From a virus, in the IMG/VR virus record IMGVR_UViG_3300030060_004810, positions 1-57,767 of that record: DNA of 57,767 bases. The stretch is one strand, 5' to 3'. Position numbers and translations under genes: made by a program. How positions within the stretch are numbered: the stretch's first letter is position 1; each line of letters begins with the position of its first letter. This document shows, piece by piece, positions 42,407-49,217 of this stretch. The notes beneath the pieces are model-generated. The model saw nothing but the letters and a program-made list of their open reading frames with translations, was not told the DNA's origin and did no database searches.

Positions 42407-42544
42407 TCATGCAACGCCGAGACACTTTTTCAGGTTGGCAATATCCACCGCGTCCCGTCCCGTATGAGTGGGCTTCGCTAACAATCGAGCGAGGGCGCGC
42501 TCCTGCCGCACCCGCTTCCCTTTTTTCCTCCAAGCTTTTGCCAT
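42407..42544 (-). CDS. 45-aa basic protein, unknown (unit 4)
   Basis: Very short gene: MAKAWRKKGKRVRQERALAR, then LLAKPTHTGRDAVDIANLKK and CLGVA. Highly basic N terminus. The best ribosome site of the region (TTTGGAGGA, 6 nt away) plus its own promoter, leader stem-loop and terminator support it despite its size. The overlapping 70-aa frame on the same strand runs through the terminator and is not real. Confidence 0.82.
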   Translation of the reverse strand: MAKAWRKKGKRVRQERALARLLAKPTHTGRDAVDIANLKKCLGVA

Positions 42545-42549
42545 GGTCT

Positions 42550-42615
42550 TATCCTCCAAAGTCGCCGCAACATTACGGCAACGCATACTCTCGCATATAT
42601 GGCGGATAAAAAAAA
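42550..42615 (-). promoter_or_regulatory. Leader of unit 4: promoter, 5' stem-loop and ribosome site
   Basis: -35 TTTTTT (42610-42615), 17-nt spacer, extended -10 TGC-GAGAGT (42587-42592). Stem-loop GCCGC...(A)CGGC at 42564-42579, at predicted +1. Confidence 0.7.
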
Positions 42616-42631
42616 CCCCGCCGAGGCGGGG
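42608..42631 (-). terminator. Intrinsic terminator, unit 5
   Basis: Stem CCCCGCC / GGCGGGG, eight T. Ends the three-gene unit 43641-42639. Confidence 0.92.
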
Positions 42632-42638
42632 TCAAATG

Positions 42639-42830
42639 TCACTTAGGGTGATACCAACTGGGGGCGCGGGCTTGCTCCCCGTGGCGTTGCCAATAGTCGG
42701 CATAGTGTCGCGCCTCCTGATACATTCGGAACCAATCCGGATTGCTCTGGGGAAATCGTGAGCGCATCGCCGCCCGATGCCAGCGCAAATACCGCGCCGC
42801 CTTTGCCCGCCAACATTCTCGCTTATTCAT
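42639..42830 (-). CDS. Small basic Trp/Arg-rich protein (unit 5, third gene)
   Basis: 63 aa: MNKRECWRAKAARYLRWHRA, DWFRMYQEARHYADYWQRHG. Basic, aromatic, helical; unknown. ATG overlaps the upstream stop (ATGA). The terminator starts 8 nt after its stop codon. Confidence 0.8.
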   Translation of the reverse strand: MNKRECWRAKAARYLRWHRAAMRSRFPQSNPDWFRMYQEARHYADYWQRHGEQARAPSWYHPK

Positions 42831-43522
42831 GACGCGGCCCCTATCAAATCGGGGTTATCCACCACAAAGCCGGACCGATCCCGCCGCGCTGATCCTTTCG
42901 GGGTTAGCCCGACGATTTGACCAGTGGCAAATGCGTTAGCGATATCGTCTCGATCCCCATCGATAACGGGGCGCCCGCGAAACATCCGCGGAAACCCGCC
43001 GCGGAAAACTACCGCCACGGGGGCGTCGGTTTGGAAAGCCCGCCGGTTTTGGTTTCGGTACTGGGGCCGCCCGCTATAGCTAAAAATTAGCTTGTAGTTA
43101 TCGGGGGTTTTTCCAAGTCTCGCCGCAACCTTTGAATAGTCCACAAACAAAAGCTCGGGGTGCGCTTGCGGTATCCCGTACCGCTCCCATTTAACGTCCG
43201 AGAGAACATTAAGACGGACCGCGCCACGCTCGCCAGTGCGCTCACAAAGCTTTGTGAAGTTTGTTAGCTCTCGGTGCAATTGCTCGAGAAACCCCGCCCG
43301 ATCATTATGCAAGTATGCCGCCTTACGCTGGCGCGCCTCCCGCACGTTATCAAACCGCCCGCGGCCTTGCTCAGAAAGGCACTCCGCCATACACCCCGCC
43401 GCCTTAGCTCCCGCGCAAAGTATGTTATCCGGATAAAGCGATAACCCCGCATAACGAAAGGGGGCCGCCTTGCCCGTTTTTTTCAGTTTGGGGTTCGCGC
43501 CCCGAGTATCTAATAATTGCAT
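42827..43522 (-). CDS. Gp88-like Cys-motif phage protein (unit 5, second gene)
   Basis: 231 aa. Begins with NPKLKKTGKAAPFRYAGLSL, then a Cys cluster (Cys36, Cys44, Cys48: LCAGAKAAGCMAECLSEQGR) resembling the C-P-G...C...CY motif of mycobacteriophage Gp88-like proteins, and FLEQLHRELTNFTKLCERTG. Gp88-like proteins may hold a metal or iron-sulfur cluster; function not established. ATG overlaps the 39-aa gene stop (TAATG). Confidence 0.78.
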   Translation of the reverse strand: MQLLDTRGANPKLKKTGKAAPFRYAGLSLYPDNILCAGAKAAGCMAECLSEQGRGRFDNVREARQRKAAYLHNDRAGFLEQLHRELTNFTKLCERTGERGAVRLNVLSDVKWERYGIPQAHPELLFVDYSKVAARLGKTPDNYKLIFSYSGRPQYRNQNRRAFQTDAPVAVVFRGGFPRMFRGRPVIDGDRDDIANAFATGQIVGLTPKGSARRDRSGFVVDNPDLIGAAS

Positions 43523-43641
43523 TAGTTCACCCCCATCAAAAGCTTTTTAAGATCCGCTACAGAACGGCCAGACCTTGCGGATAGCTCGGCAAGGGTGATG
43601 TTAGTTCTATCGAATAAGTTAATAATTTGCTGATCACTCAT
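43522..43641 (-). CDS. 39-aa HTH-like protein (unit 5, first gene)
   Basis: MSDQQIINLFDRTNITLAEL then SARSGRSVADLKKLLMGVN, which reads like a single helix-turn-helix. Could be a small regulator of the leaders in this region, but it is also too short for a full DNA-binding domain. Start set by TTTGGAGA; the longer in-frame start (43704) would include the leader. Confidence 0.75.
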   Translation of the reverse strand: MSDQQIINLFDRTNITLAELSARSGRSVADLKKLLMGVN

Positions 43642-43647
43642 TTTTGT

Positions 43648-43712
43648 ATTCTCCAAAGTCGCCGCCCATCGCGGCCCGCTTAGGCTATCGCATACAGCAG
43701 ACAAAAAAAAGC
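43648..43712 (-). promoter_or_regulatory. Leader of unit 5: promoter, 5' stem-loop and ribosome site
   Basis: Extended -10 TGC-GATAGC (43684-43689); the T-tract (43703-43710) lies at the -35 position with a 15-17 nt spacer. Stem-loop GCCGC...GCGGC at 43661-43675 at predicted +1. Confidence 0.66.
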
Positions 43713-43728
43713 CCCGCCGGAGCGGGGC
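43703..43728 (-). terminator. Intrinsic terminator, unit 6
   Basis: Stem GCCCCGC / GCGGGGC, loop of 4, eight T. Confidence 0.93.
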
Positions 43729-43746
43729 AAACTTTGGAGTGTTAAA

Positions 43747-43914
43747 TCAGTCTTCTATTTCAAAAATGTTGAAGTGGACGCCGTAGCTGTTAGGGGCCTC
43801 CTGATCCTCATCCCAGATAAAATCTTCGGTAGCGATCTGGCGCGCCTGCTCGGGATTATCTGCATCAAAATAGAAAACACTGGTTTGCACTACTTCCACG
43901 CGATAGGCGGCCAC
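43747..43914 (-). CDS. Small acidic protein, unknown (unit 6, second gene)
   Basis: 55 aa beginning with GTG at 43914, 1 nt after the DUF932-like stop: AAYRVEVVQTSVFYFDADNP, then EQARQIATEDFIWDEDQEAP and a FNIFEIED end. An ATG upstream (43998) would overlap the previous gene by 83 nt and add residues of poor quality, so GTG is preferred. Confidence 0.76.
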   Translation of the reverse strand: MAAYRVEVVQTSVFYFDADNPEQARQIATEDFIWDEDQEAPNSYGVHFNIFEIED

Positions 43915-43915
43915 T

Positions 43916-45049
43916 TTAAGCCGCCATCGCCACGCGTTGCCAATCGGAGCGGGGCAGATCCAACACGCGCCCGCCAAGCTTTTGCCAATCGTCCACACTG
44001 TCAGCGTCGGCGGTATGCGCTACCGCCGTGACTGCGTTTACCATAGTGGCACGGGTAACCGGCTGACCGGCATAGCCCGACTGACCGATAGTGGCCAACA
44101 GGCCATCCATCAAACTGGCGGTATCCTTTTTAGTAAGCGCCAGCACTTTGCCCATGGCCTCGACTGCCGACTGTGGCGAGCCTTCGACTTTGTCATCGTG
44201 CGCGGTTTTCATCTTTTCCAGCACTTCGTCAAATGACTCACGGCTGGCATATGCCGCGGTAACGTCCCGCATTTGAAGCGCCAATGCGTGATTGTCCGCG
44301 TCTTTTGCTTCATCCGTCAGCAAGCCCCACGTATCAGCATCGCCTCGAGCGCCAGTGATGTGAGACTTGCGGGTACGCTTTTCGGTTTGCATACCGTTTA
44401 GGCAGGCCAGCGTCCAAAACATTTGGTACACGTTAACGCTACCGCACCCGACTTCGCTGTTAGACATACCAATACCAAGCGCCATGATGTCACCCACCGC
44501 CGCGCCCTCGCCAGTAATAACCGCTGATTTCAGTCGGAGGTACAGGCGCTTATCAGTCACCGTCCCATTTACCACTTGCCATTGGGCGTCACTTTCCATT
44601 AGCTCGGGCAGGGCCGAATTCAACAGGTGAACATTGTCGAAAGTCTTAAACTTATCGCTGACAAACGCTCGAGCCGTGCCCGCGTTATCAGTGTGCTGGA
44701 ATGAACGAATCATTCGCACCGCCGGTTCCTTCTGCCAAATAGCGTTAATCAGGCCATCGAATTCGCGGGAGTAATCCTGCTGAAGGCGGCGGGCAGTCCG
44801 GACATCAATACCGGCCCGCTGGCTGATTTGGTCAAACGCCACATCATTAGCGGACAGAATTTGGGTGGGTGCACCCCCCGTCTGCTCCATAATGATCTGA
44901 CTGACTTTACTACCGTCACCCATATCGCCGGTCACAAGCTGAAGCTGATTAGTCGGGGCCAGAAAGTCTTGCGATCTGGCGGCTTGGTCCTGTACCTGTT
45001 GAAGCAAACGGGTCAGGGTTTGATCTGAGTTTTCAATTGAATTTTGCAT
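43916..45049 (-). CDS. DUF932-family protein (unit 6)
   Basis: 377 aa. Contains DKFKTFDNVHLLNSALPEL, then LYLRLKSAVITG and GIGMSNSEVGCGSVNVYQMF with WTLACLNGM, all typical of DUF932 proteins of phages and plasmids. These are abundant in mobile elements, and their biochemical role is not known; proposals include recombination- or repair-related functions. It is the largest gene in the cassette region. Start has TTGGAGAA 7 nt upstream. Confidence 0.87.
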   Translation of the reverse strand: MQNSIENSDQTLTRLLQQVQDQAARSQDFLAPTNQLQLVTGDMGDGSKVSQIIMEQTGGAPTQILSANDVAFDQISQRAGIDVRTARRLQQDYSREFDGLINAIWQKEPAVRMIRSFQHTDNAGTARAFVSDKFKTFDNVHLLNSALPELMESDAQWQVVNGTVTDKRLYLRLKSAVITGEGAAVGDIMALGIGMSNSEVGCGSVNVYQMFWTLACLNGMQTEKRTRKSHITGARGDADTWGLLTDEAKDADNHALALQMRDVTAAYASRESFDEVLEKMKTAHDDKVEGSPQSAVEAMGKVLALTKKDTASLMDGLLATIGQSGYAGQPVTRATMVNAVTAVAHTADADSVDDWQKLGGRVLDLPRSDWQRVAMAA

Positions 45050-45054
45050 AGTTG

Positions 45055-45119
45055 TTCTCCAAAAGAGCGCGGCAGAATTGCCGCACAGCCACTATCGCAT
45101 ACGGGGCCGTGCAGGACAA
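45055..45119 (-). promoter_or_regulatory. Leader of unit 6: promoter, 5' stem-loop and ribosome site
   Basis: -35 TTGTCC (45114-45119), 17-nt spacer, extended -10 TGC-GATAGT (45091-45096). Perfect stem GCGGCA / TGCCGC with a 4-base loop at 45069-45084, at predicted +1, then TTTTGGAGA. Confidence 0.75.
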
Positions 45120-45148
45120 CAGTTTTTTTAAAAATTTCTACAGGCATG

Positions 45149-45169
45149 AAAAACCCCGCTGGGGCGGGG
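45149..45169 (-). terminator. Intrinsic terminator, unit 7
   Basis: Stem CCCCGC / GCGGGG, loop of 4, five T. Ends the four-gene unit 46013-45183. Confidence 0.88.
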
Positions 45170-45182
45170 TTGAGAGACATAT

Positions 45183-45371
45183 TTAAGGGTCCGAGTCTGG
45201 CTCCGGAATTTCTTCCTCCGGCTCTGTCGCACCGTCTACGCCTGTCCGATTTTTGGTTTCAAAGAACCCGTGATACGGGTCCGGCATGGGGTAACGAAAA
45301 TACGGCTGTTGTTTTGGCTCTACGTCCGGCACTTTCAACCTTTTCTCGAGCCAGCCCAAAAGAAAAATCAT
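45183..45371 (-). CDS. Small Pro/Glu-rich protein (unit 7, fourth gene)
   Basis: 62 aa: MIFLLGWLEKRLKVPDVEPK, YFRYPMPDPYHGFFETKNRT, acidic end PEEEIPEPDSDP. Short hydrophobic start, no real membrane segment. ATGA overlap with the upstream gene. Unknown. Confidence 0.78.
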   Translation of the reverse strand: MIFLLGWLEKRLKVPDVEPKQQPYFRYPMPDPYHGFFETKNRTGVDGATEPEEEIPEPDSDP

Positions 45372-45619
45372 ACGAGCCGCTTGAAATCAATAGGTGGGTA
45401 CGCCCCCAACTGCGACTCGCCCACTTCGGTGAAGCCCTCGATGTGATTCAGAATCTCACACAACTCGAGATCGTCCCAAATGACCTTGTGGCTAACAAAA
45501 GGCACACCATCATCTTCCTTCTGCCACGTGTCATGGGCATAGAGCCTCGCGGCTTTCTCGGTAACAAACCACCGGCACTTCTCTCCGGACTCGACAGTCC
45601 ACAATGTGATCAGACTCAT
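45368..45619 (-). CDS. Small protein, unknown (unit 7, third gene)
   Basis: 83 aa: MSLITLWTVESGEKCRWFVT, EKAARLYAHDTWQKEDDGVP, LELCEILNHIEGFTEVGES. Looks like a compact alpha/beta domain. ATGA overlap on both sides. Confidence 0.8.
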   Translation of the reverse strand: MSLITLWTVESGEKCRWFVTEKAARLYAHDTWQKEDDGVPFVSHKVIWDDLELCEILNHIEGFTEVGESQLGAYPPIDFKRLV

Positions 45620-45795
45620 GACTTATCCTCCAAACGTAAAAGCATGGCTTCACAGTCCTTCAAAGATACGCTGTCGCCCACTTCATCATCGTAAGCATTT
45701 TCATTGCCCGTCAGATTTTTGATGTTCTTCAACAGACACCGAAACATTTTTGTCAGCAATTCTTCGTTCGTTTTTGTCAGCAATTCTGCGTTCAT
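45616..45795 (-). CDS. 59-aa helical protein (unit 7, second gene)
   Basis: MNAELLTKTNEELLTKMFRC, LLKNIKNLTGNENAYDDEVG, DSVSLKDCEAMLLRLEDKS. Its 5' end shows an internal repeat (ELLTKTNEELLTK), also visible in DNA. ATGA overlaps with both neighbours make it a convincing short gene. Confidence 0.78.
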   Translation of the reverse strand: MNAELLTKTNEELLTKMFRCLLKNIKNLTGNENAYDDEVGDSVSLKDCEAMLLRLEDKS

Positions 45796-46013
45796 GACTC
45801 GATCTCCCGCAGTGCCGCCTTAATTTGCTTGGTGGCTATGAGGCGTTGAAGAATCTGTACCTTTTCCTCAAGGTCTTCAACTAAATCCTCTGAAATATCA
45901 ATTTTAGTGATCTTCTCAAAAGAGACATCGGATAGATGCTCCTCAAGGTGGTCTATGGCCACTTGAAGCGCGTTGAATTGGAGAGGCGTCAGCCCCGTAA
46001 ATGACATGTTCAT
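45792..46013 (-). CDS. Small coiled-coil protein (unit 7, first gene)
   Basis: 73 aa: MNMSFTGLTPLQFNALQVAI, then charged helices (ISEDLVEDLEEKVQILQRLI). Start at 46013 has TTTGGAGA 6 nt away; the longer in-frame extension overlaps the nuclease gene and the leader. Probably oligomeric; unknown role. Confidence 0.8.
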   Translation of the reverse strand: MNMSFTGLTPLQFNALQVAIDHLEEHLSDVSFEKITKIDISEDLVEDLEEKVQILQRLIATKQIKAALREIES

Positions 46014-46017
46014 TGTT

Positions 46018-46079
46018 TTCTCCAAATGACAGGCAACATTGCCCACCGACAGTATATGCGGGTCAGCGCATACTTGCAA
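46018..46079 (-). promoter_or_regulatory. Leader of unit 7: promoter, 5' stem-loop and ribosome site
   Basis: -35 TTGCAA (46074-46079), 17-nt spacer, -10 TATACT (46051-46056), inside the 3' end of the nuclease gene. Spacer and -10 form an inverted repeat (AGTATATGCG / CGCATACT). Stem GGCAA / TTGCC at 46032-46043 at predicted +1. Confidence 0.75.
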
Positions 46080-46497
46080 TACTTGTAAGGACCTCTCTGT
46101 AGGAAACAGGGAAACTGAAATGCTTATCCGGTGTAGCCCGCAATCCGTCCTGCCATACGTCCACTGCTCGATTGCCTCGATAAAGGAACACCTCATGTCC
46201 TGTGGCGCTGGTCAGCTTAACGGCTATCCAGACACTGCCCTTGGCATGTTGGGTCATAAACGCAACTTGGTGGGGAGACATCTTCACGCTCATGTTTGCC
46301 GTGGTCTTCAGTTCCACCATGTGCCAATTACCCTGACTGTCCATGATCAGGACATCCGGCACACCCAAGGTGGCTCTGGATTCTAAGCGTGTGGCTGACC
46401 AATCAGGAAAGTTGTCCCTCATCGCTTTCTTCAGAGACTGCCAGAAGCTCGCCTCCCTCTGTTTCTTCGTCTTCGGCTTCCCGTCCAGTATGTCCAT
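46063..46497 (-). CDS. PD-(D/E)XK-type nuclease
   Basis: 144 aa. N-terminal helix with FWQSLKKAMRDNFPDWSATR, then the active-site pattern GVPDVLI (Pro47, Asp48) and MVELKT (Glu62, Lys64), typical of PD-(D/E)XK resolvase or VRR-NUC-like enzymes that cut branched DNA before packaging. The ATG at 46497 has a strong GGAGG site, although it makes the gene overlap the end of the small terminase gene by 95 nt in a different frame. Confidence 0.85.
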   Translation of the reverse strand: MDILDGKPKTKKQREASFWQSLKKAMRDNFPDWSATRLESRATLGVPDVLIMDSQGNWHMVELKTTANMSVKMSPHQVAFMTQHAKGSVWIAVKLTSATGHEVFLYRGNRAVDVWQDGLRATPDKHFSFPVSYREVLTSIASMR

Positions 46498-47092
46498 CTG
46501 TTTCCTCCGCTAAACGCTCTCGAGCGCGTTTTCGATTACCAGCGTCCTCTGCCCCCGCGTCATGGGTCAAAGGGGCGTAGGTCTGCTTCAGTTCGTTCAA
46601 AGCTTTCATGACCTCTTCTTTGCTCATCTGCTCAATCGTGCCGTGGCGAATCTCTGTCTTGTTAACGTAGATGTCGCCCTGCGCCTGACCCCTGCGGTAC
46701 TCAGCCTGCACTGCCGCACTGAACGCCCCCTGCTCAAGGGCGGCATCTCGAATAAGTTGCAGATCTCTCAGGTGGCGCTGGTATTCCACGCCGTACTTCT
46801 GATCAAGCTCCTGCCGATACTCTCGAATGGCTCTGCACACATGGGGGGAGATGCGGGGATTGGTTAGCTCAGAAGCGCGGACATGAGCAGACTTCTCAGG
46901 GTAGCCAGCATTGATGGCCGCTTCCCGCATGGTGATCTGCCCGTCCTTTGCTACAAGCTCACGTACAAACAATTCCTGCCTGCGGGTCAAACGCTTCTCT
47001 GCCAAAGGGGGTCGGTTCGTCTGCTGGCGCTTTGCTTCCGGCAAAGCCGCCGCTTTGGTGTCCAAAACATTGGCGTATCTGTTCTTGGCCAT
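46403..47092 (-). CDS. terS: Terminase small subunit
   Basis: 229 aa. The part around residues 35-80 (LTRRQELFVRELVAKD, MREAAINAGYPEKSAHVR, ASELTNPRI) is the DNA-binding helix-turn-helix pattern of the Terminase_2 family. Middle part is helical for oligomerisation; the acidic last 40 residues (EETDGHTGREAEDEETEGGE) overlap the nuclease gene. Recognises the packaging site for the TerL motor. Strong GGAGG at the ATG. Separated from terL by 6 kb, which is unusual. Confidence 0.85.
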   Translation of the reverse strand: MAKNRYANVLDTKAAALPEAKRQQTNRPPLAEKRLTRRQELFVRELVAKDGQITMREAAINAGYPEKSAHVRASELTNPRISPHVCRAIREYRQELDQKYGVEYQRHLRDLQLIRDAALEQGAFSAAVQAEYRRGQAQGDIYVNKTEIRHGTIEQMSKEEVMKALNELKQTYAPLTHDAGAEDAGNRKRARERLAEETDGHTGREAEDEETEGGELLAVSEESDEGQLS

Positions 47093-47397
47093 GGGGCCTC
47101 CGTATCCGAGTAAGTTGCGATAACCTAGCTTAAAAAGCCCGATCTATATAGTATTTCTACAGAAAAACAAAAATATTTTTTTCAAAACTCAGAAGCCCTT
47201 ATAGACATAGCTTGATTAAGCGCTCTCGAAATCAAAAATGTGACCAACGGGACCTTGACGGGACCTCAAAAACCTAGTGTTCATGCGGCCTCCAGAGCCG
47301 CGTCCCGCCGGTCCCGCCGGTCCCGCCATTTTTCAATTTTATTTTTCATTTTTTTATTTCTCTGGGAAAACTCTATATACAAAGGCGTTTTAAGGAA
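47093..47397. other. Intergenic region upstream of terS
   Basis: 305 bases without a convincing gene. Next to terS it contains minus-strand TTATCGCA and AT-rich TATATAGAT boxes that may be promoter elements. Farther away, two CGGGACC copies (47248-47265) face three copies of the 9-mer GTCCCGCCG (47302-47328), giving an inverted repeat array, followed by a T/A-rich stretch (47329-47360). Confidence 0.6.
47247..47328. repeat. Inverted array of GGTCCCG-type repeats
   Basis: ACGGGACC at 47247-47254 and 47258-47265 (11-bp period) and GTCCCGCC(G/A) at 47302-47328 (three copies, 9-bp period). The two groups are in opposite orientation and could pair or form a protein-binding cluster. Just upstream of terS, so a packaging or origin site is a reasonable guess. 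Confidence 0.65.
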
Positions 47398-47772
47398 TCA
47401 GCCATAACCGACATACTCCGTCAGGATCACATGACATCCGTCACGTATTCCGTCTTCGGCACAATCCCATAAGAGGTAACCGTCATAACCTTGGCTGAGT
47501 AGGATTTTCCAAGCAAGTAGAGCATCTGCCTCGCCCCCTCCACTGCCATTACCTACCCAGTACATGTACCAGCCATCCTTACCTTCTTGGGGTATTTTTG
47601 CGTCGTGAGTTACCTCACCTTCGGAGGACCGCAGGACTTCAAAACGACCCTCTTGCTCCCAGAAAAAAGCGGCCATGCTGGTATGCGCCAGAAACTTAAA
47701 ATCATCCATGTCAAATGACAGGGTACACCTGTCGGTTTCTTCAAGGACTTTGAGCAGTACGGTAGCTTCCAT
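47398..47772 (-). CDS. Small acidic protein, unknown
   Basis: 124 aa: MEATVLLKVLEETDRCTLSF, then WYMYWVGNGSGGGEADALLAW and GYDGYLLWDCAEDGIRDGCH. Rich in Trp and acidic residues, no known family. ATG at 47772 overlaps the upstream stop; GTG at 47775 is an alternative start. Confidence 0.78.
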   Translation of the reverse strand: MEATVLLKVLEETDRCTLSFDMDDFKFLAHTSMAAFFWEQEGRFEVLRSSEGEVTHDAKIPQEGKDGWYMYWVGNGSGGGEADALLAWKILLSQGYDGYLLWDCAEDGIRDGCHVILTEYVGYG

Positions 47773-48911
47773 CACGATAGTCTCTCTTCTAATGGCTGTA
47801 CGAGCCGGTAGATATTACCTTCATAGGTCGTTTGACGGGGTCCTACAAAGCTGGGTTTGACGTAAATCTTTTGTTGGTACTGGGGGTGGTGCCTGTACCG
47901 TGGGTGACTCAGCGTCCTCCAGTAGCCTCTGCGGCGGTGTGGTTTAGGTGAAGCGTGAGTCCCGGTCCCTTCTTTCTGCGTGGCGGGCATTCGGTCCAAC
48001 AAAAGCACGTGAGGGCCGCTGGCCGTGTTCCATGGTCGGTCACGGTTTGCCAGATTGCTCTTGGATTTAGCAAGCTTTTTAGGGTTGGGTAGCACTTCGA
48101 CGGCGTGTCGATTTCCGTATTTTAAATATCGGTGCATACTCCCAACTTCCGTTAATGTTTTAGCAGTACAGTCTCCCCCCTCTTTTTGAGAACTGTCAGG
48201 AATTGAATTGTGTATATAAAAATCATCAGTTGACTTTGTTGGAAAGTAATACCACCGAGGCCTTAAATCACCCAAATCGCCTTGGAAAGCAATAATTTCT
48301 TTTTTTTCGCTAGGGGTATAAATTGGATGGTCTAAGTCAGGTATCCAAAAACAATACGTTCCTAGAATAGCGGGGTCTGTCCACTCGCCTTTATCCCAAA
48401 AAGACACGGCGCACAAACCATAATAAAAATCATGGCTGTCGAGATCAAACATCCGGTCCTCTGGTGTATCCGAATCTGCAAGCATTCTTTGTACAAAATT
48501 GCATGAAAATGCGTCTTCTTCTAATTCTTTACTAAGCGGGTGGTCTTCGTTATCTCCCTTTATAAAATACACCCACTTTCTGACGGGACCTTTTTTTACG
48601 TTGGCAAGATCTTTCCAATAATCTTCTGCCAAAAAAACAAAATCGTCATAAAGCCATTTAGTTTTTGACTCAAACCATTCTTCGTAAGGAAGATCTCCGC
48701 GTTCTTTCCAACCAAATTCGGCGTTCATAACGCGTTCAAAAAGTCCGGGTTCGGTTTGCTCAAAATGCTTTCCCCAAAGACTAATTATTGGTGCATGTAA
48801 AGACTTCAAAATCATTTTTTTGATCAAGGGGCTTTGCCACCCGGTGTCAGGTCTGTCTAAGCCACGCAGAGTTTTTCTCACAAAATCGTAATCTGGGCGA
48901 CGCATGGTCAT
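47772..48911 (-). CDS. Unknown 379-aa protein with C-terminal RRGYWRTLSHPRYRHHP motif
   Basis: 379 aa. The N-terminal two thirds (IISLWGKHFEQTEPGLFERV, YFIKGDNEDHPLSKELEEDA) are unlike anything I know; the C-terminal 80 residues (HRRRGYWRTLSHPRYRHHPQ, IYVKPSFVGPRQT) form a short conserved module found in many phage proteins of unknown function. AT-rich relative to its neighbours, so it may have arrived separately. Start ATG 48911 overlaps the upstream TGA. Confidence 0.8.
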   Translation of the reverse strand: MTMRRPDYDFVRKTLRGLDRPDTGWQSPLIKKMILKSLHAPIISLWGKHFEQTEPGLFERVMNAEFGWKERGDLPYEEWFESKTKWLYDDFVFLAEDYWKDLANVKKGPVRKWVYFIKGDNEDHPLSKELEEDAFSCNFVQRMLADSDTPEDRMFDLDSHDFYYGLCAVSFWDKGEWTDPAILGTYCFWIPDLDHPIYTPSEKKEIIAFQGDLGDLRPRWYYFPTKSTDDFYIHNSIPDSSQKEGGDCTAKTLTEVGSMHRYLKYGNRHAVEVLPNPKKLAKSKSNLANRDRPWNTASGPHVLLLDRMPATQKEGTGTHASPKPHRRRGYWRTLSHPRYRHHPQYQQKIYVKPSFVGPRQTTYEGNIYRLVQPLEERLS

Positions 48912-49108
48912 CACCCCCGCTTACTGGTCATGGGGCGCATGTATCGTTCTTCGGCAAGTTGCACACGTTTCTTGGACCCGTCTGCCCACATGATCTCCAT
49001 CCACTTACGGCCCCGCTTCAAGATAGCCGCGGCCCGTGTTCCGTTATCCGTGTGGTATAGCACGGGTTCCCAGCCCCTGTTGAGGGCTTTTCGATAAGTC
49101 AGTTTCAT
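48911..49108 (-). CDS. Small basic protein, unknown
   Basis: 65 aa: MKLTYRKALNRGWEPVLYHT, then DNGTRAAAILKRGRKWMEIM and basic end RPMTSKRG. Beta-rich, SH3-like impression. Has a perfect AGGAGA site and the sigma70-like promoter at 49134-49163; first gene of the unit that ends near 47398. Confidence 0.8.
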   Translation of the reverse strand: MKLTYRKALNRGWEPVLYHTDNGTRAAAILKRGRKWMEIMWADGSKKRVQLAEERYMRPMTSKRG

Positions 49109-49133
49109 AGTTTTCTCCTAGTAGCCATAAAAC

Positions 49134-49163
49134 ATTTTACCACGCTTTACTCTCATACGTCAA
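49134..49163 (-). promoter_or_regulatory. Sigma70-like promoter for the 49108 gene unit
   Basis: TTGACG (49158-49163), 18-nt spacer, TAAAAT (49134-49139). Shares TTGACNTATGAGAGTAA-like sequence with the promoter at 49418-49446. Confidence 0.7.
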
Positions 49164-49168
49164 ATGGT

Positions 49169-49217
49169 AAAAAAGCTGTGTCCTAGTCTTTACGAGCATT
49201 CTTTATGAAATACTAGG
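49169..49217 (-). terminator. Terminator-like hairpin of the candidate ncRNA
   Basis: Minus-strand CCTAGT-A-TTT (49217-49208) pairs with AAA-G-ACTAGG (49191-49182), followed after 7 nt by six T (49174-49169). The longer than usual gap to the T run lowers confidence. Confidence 0.5.

Noticed and set aside
42321-42533. 70-aa minus-strand frame
   Set aside because: Runs through the unit 4 terminator; the 45-aa frame with GGAGG, promoter and stop before the terminator explains the region better.
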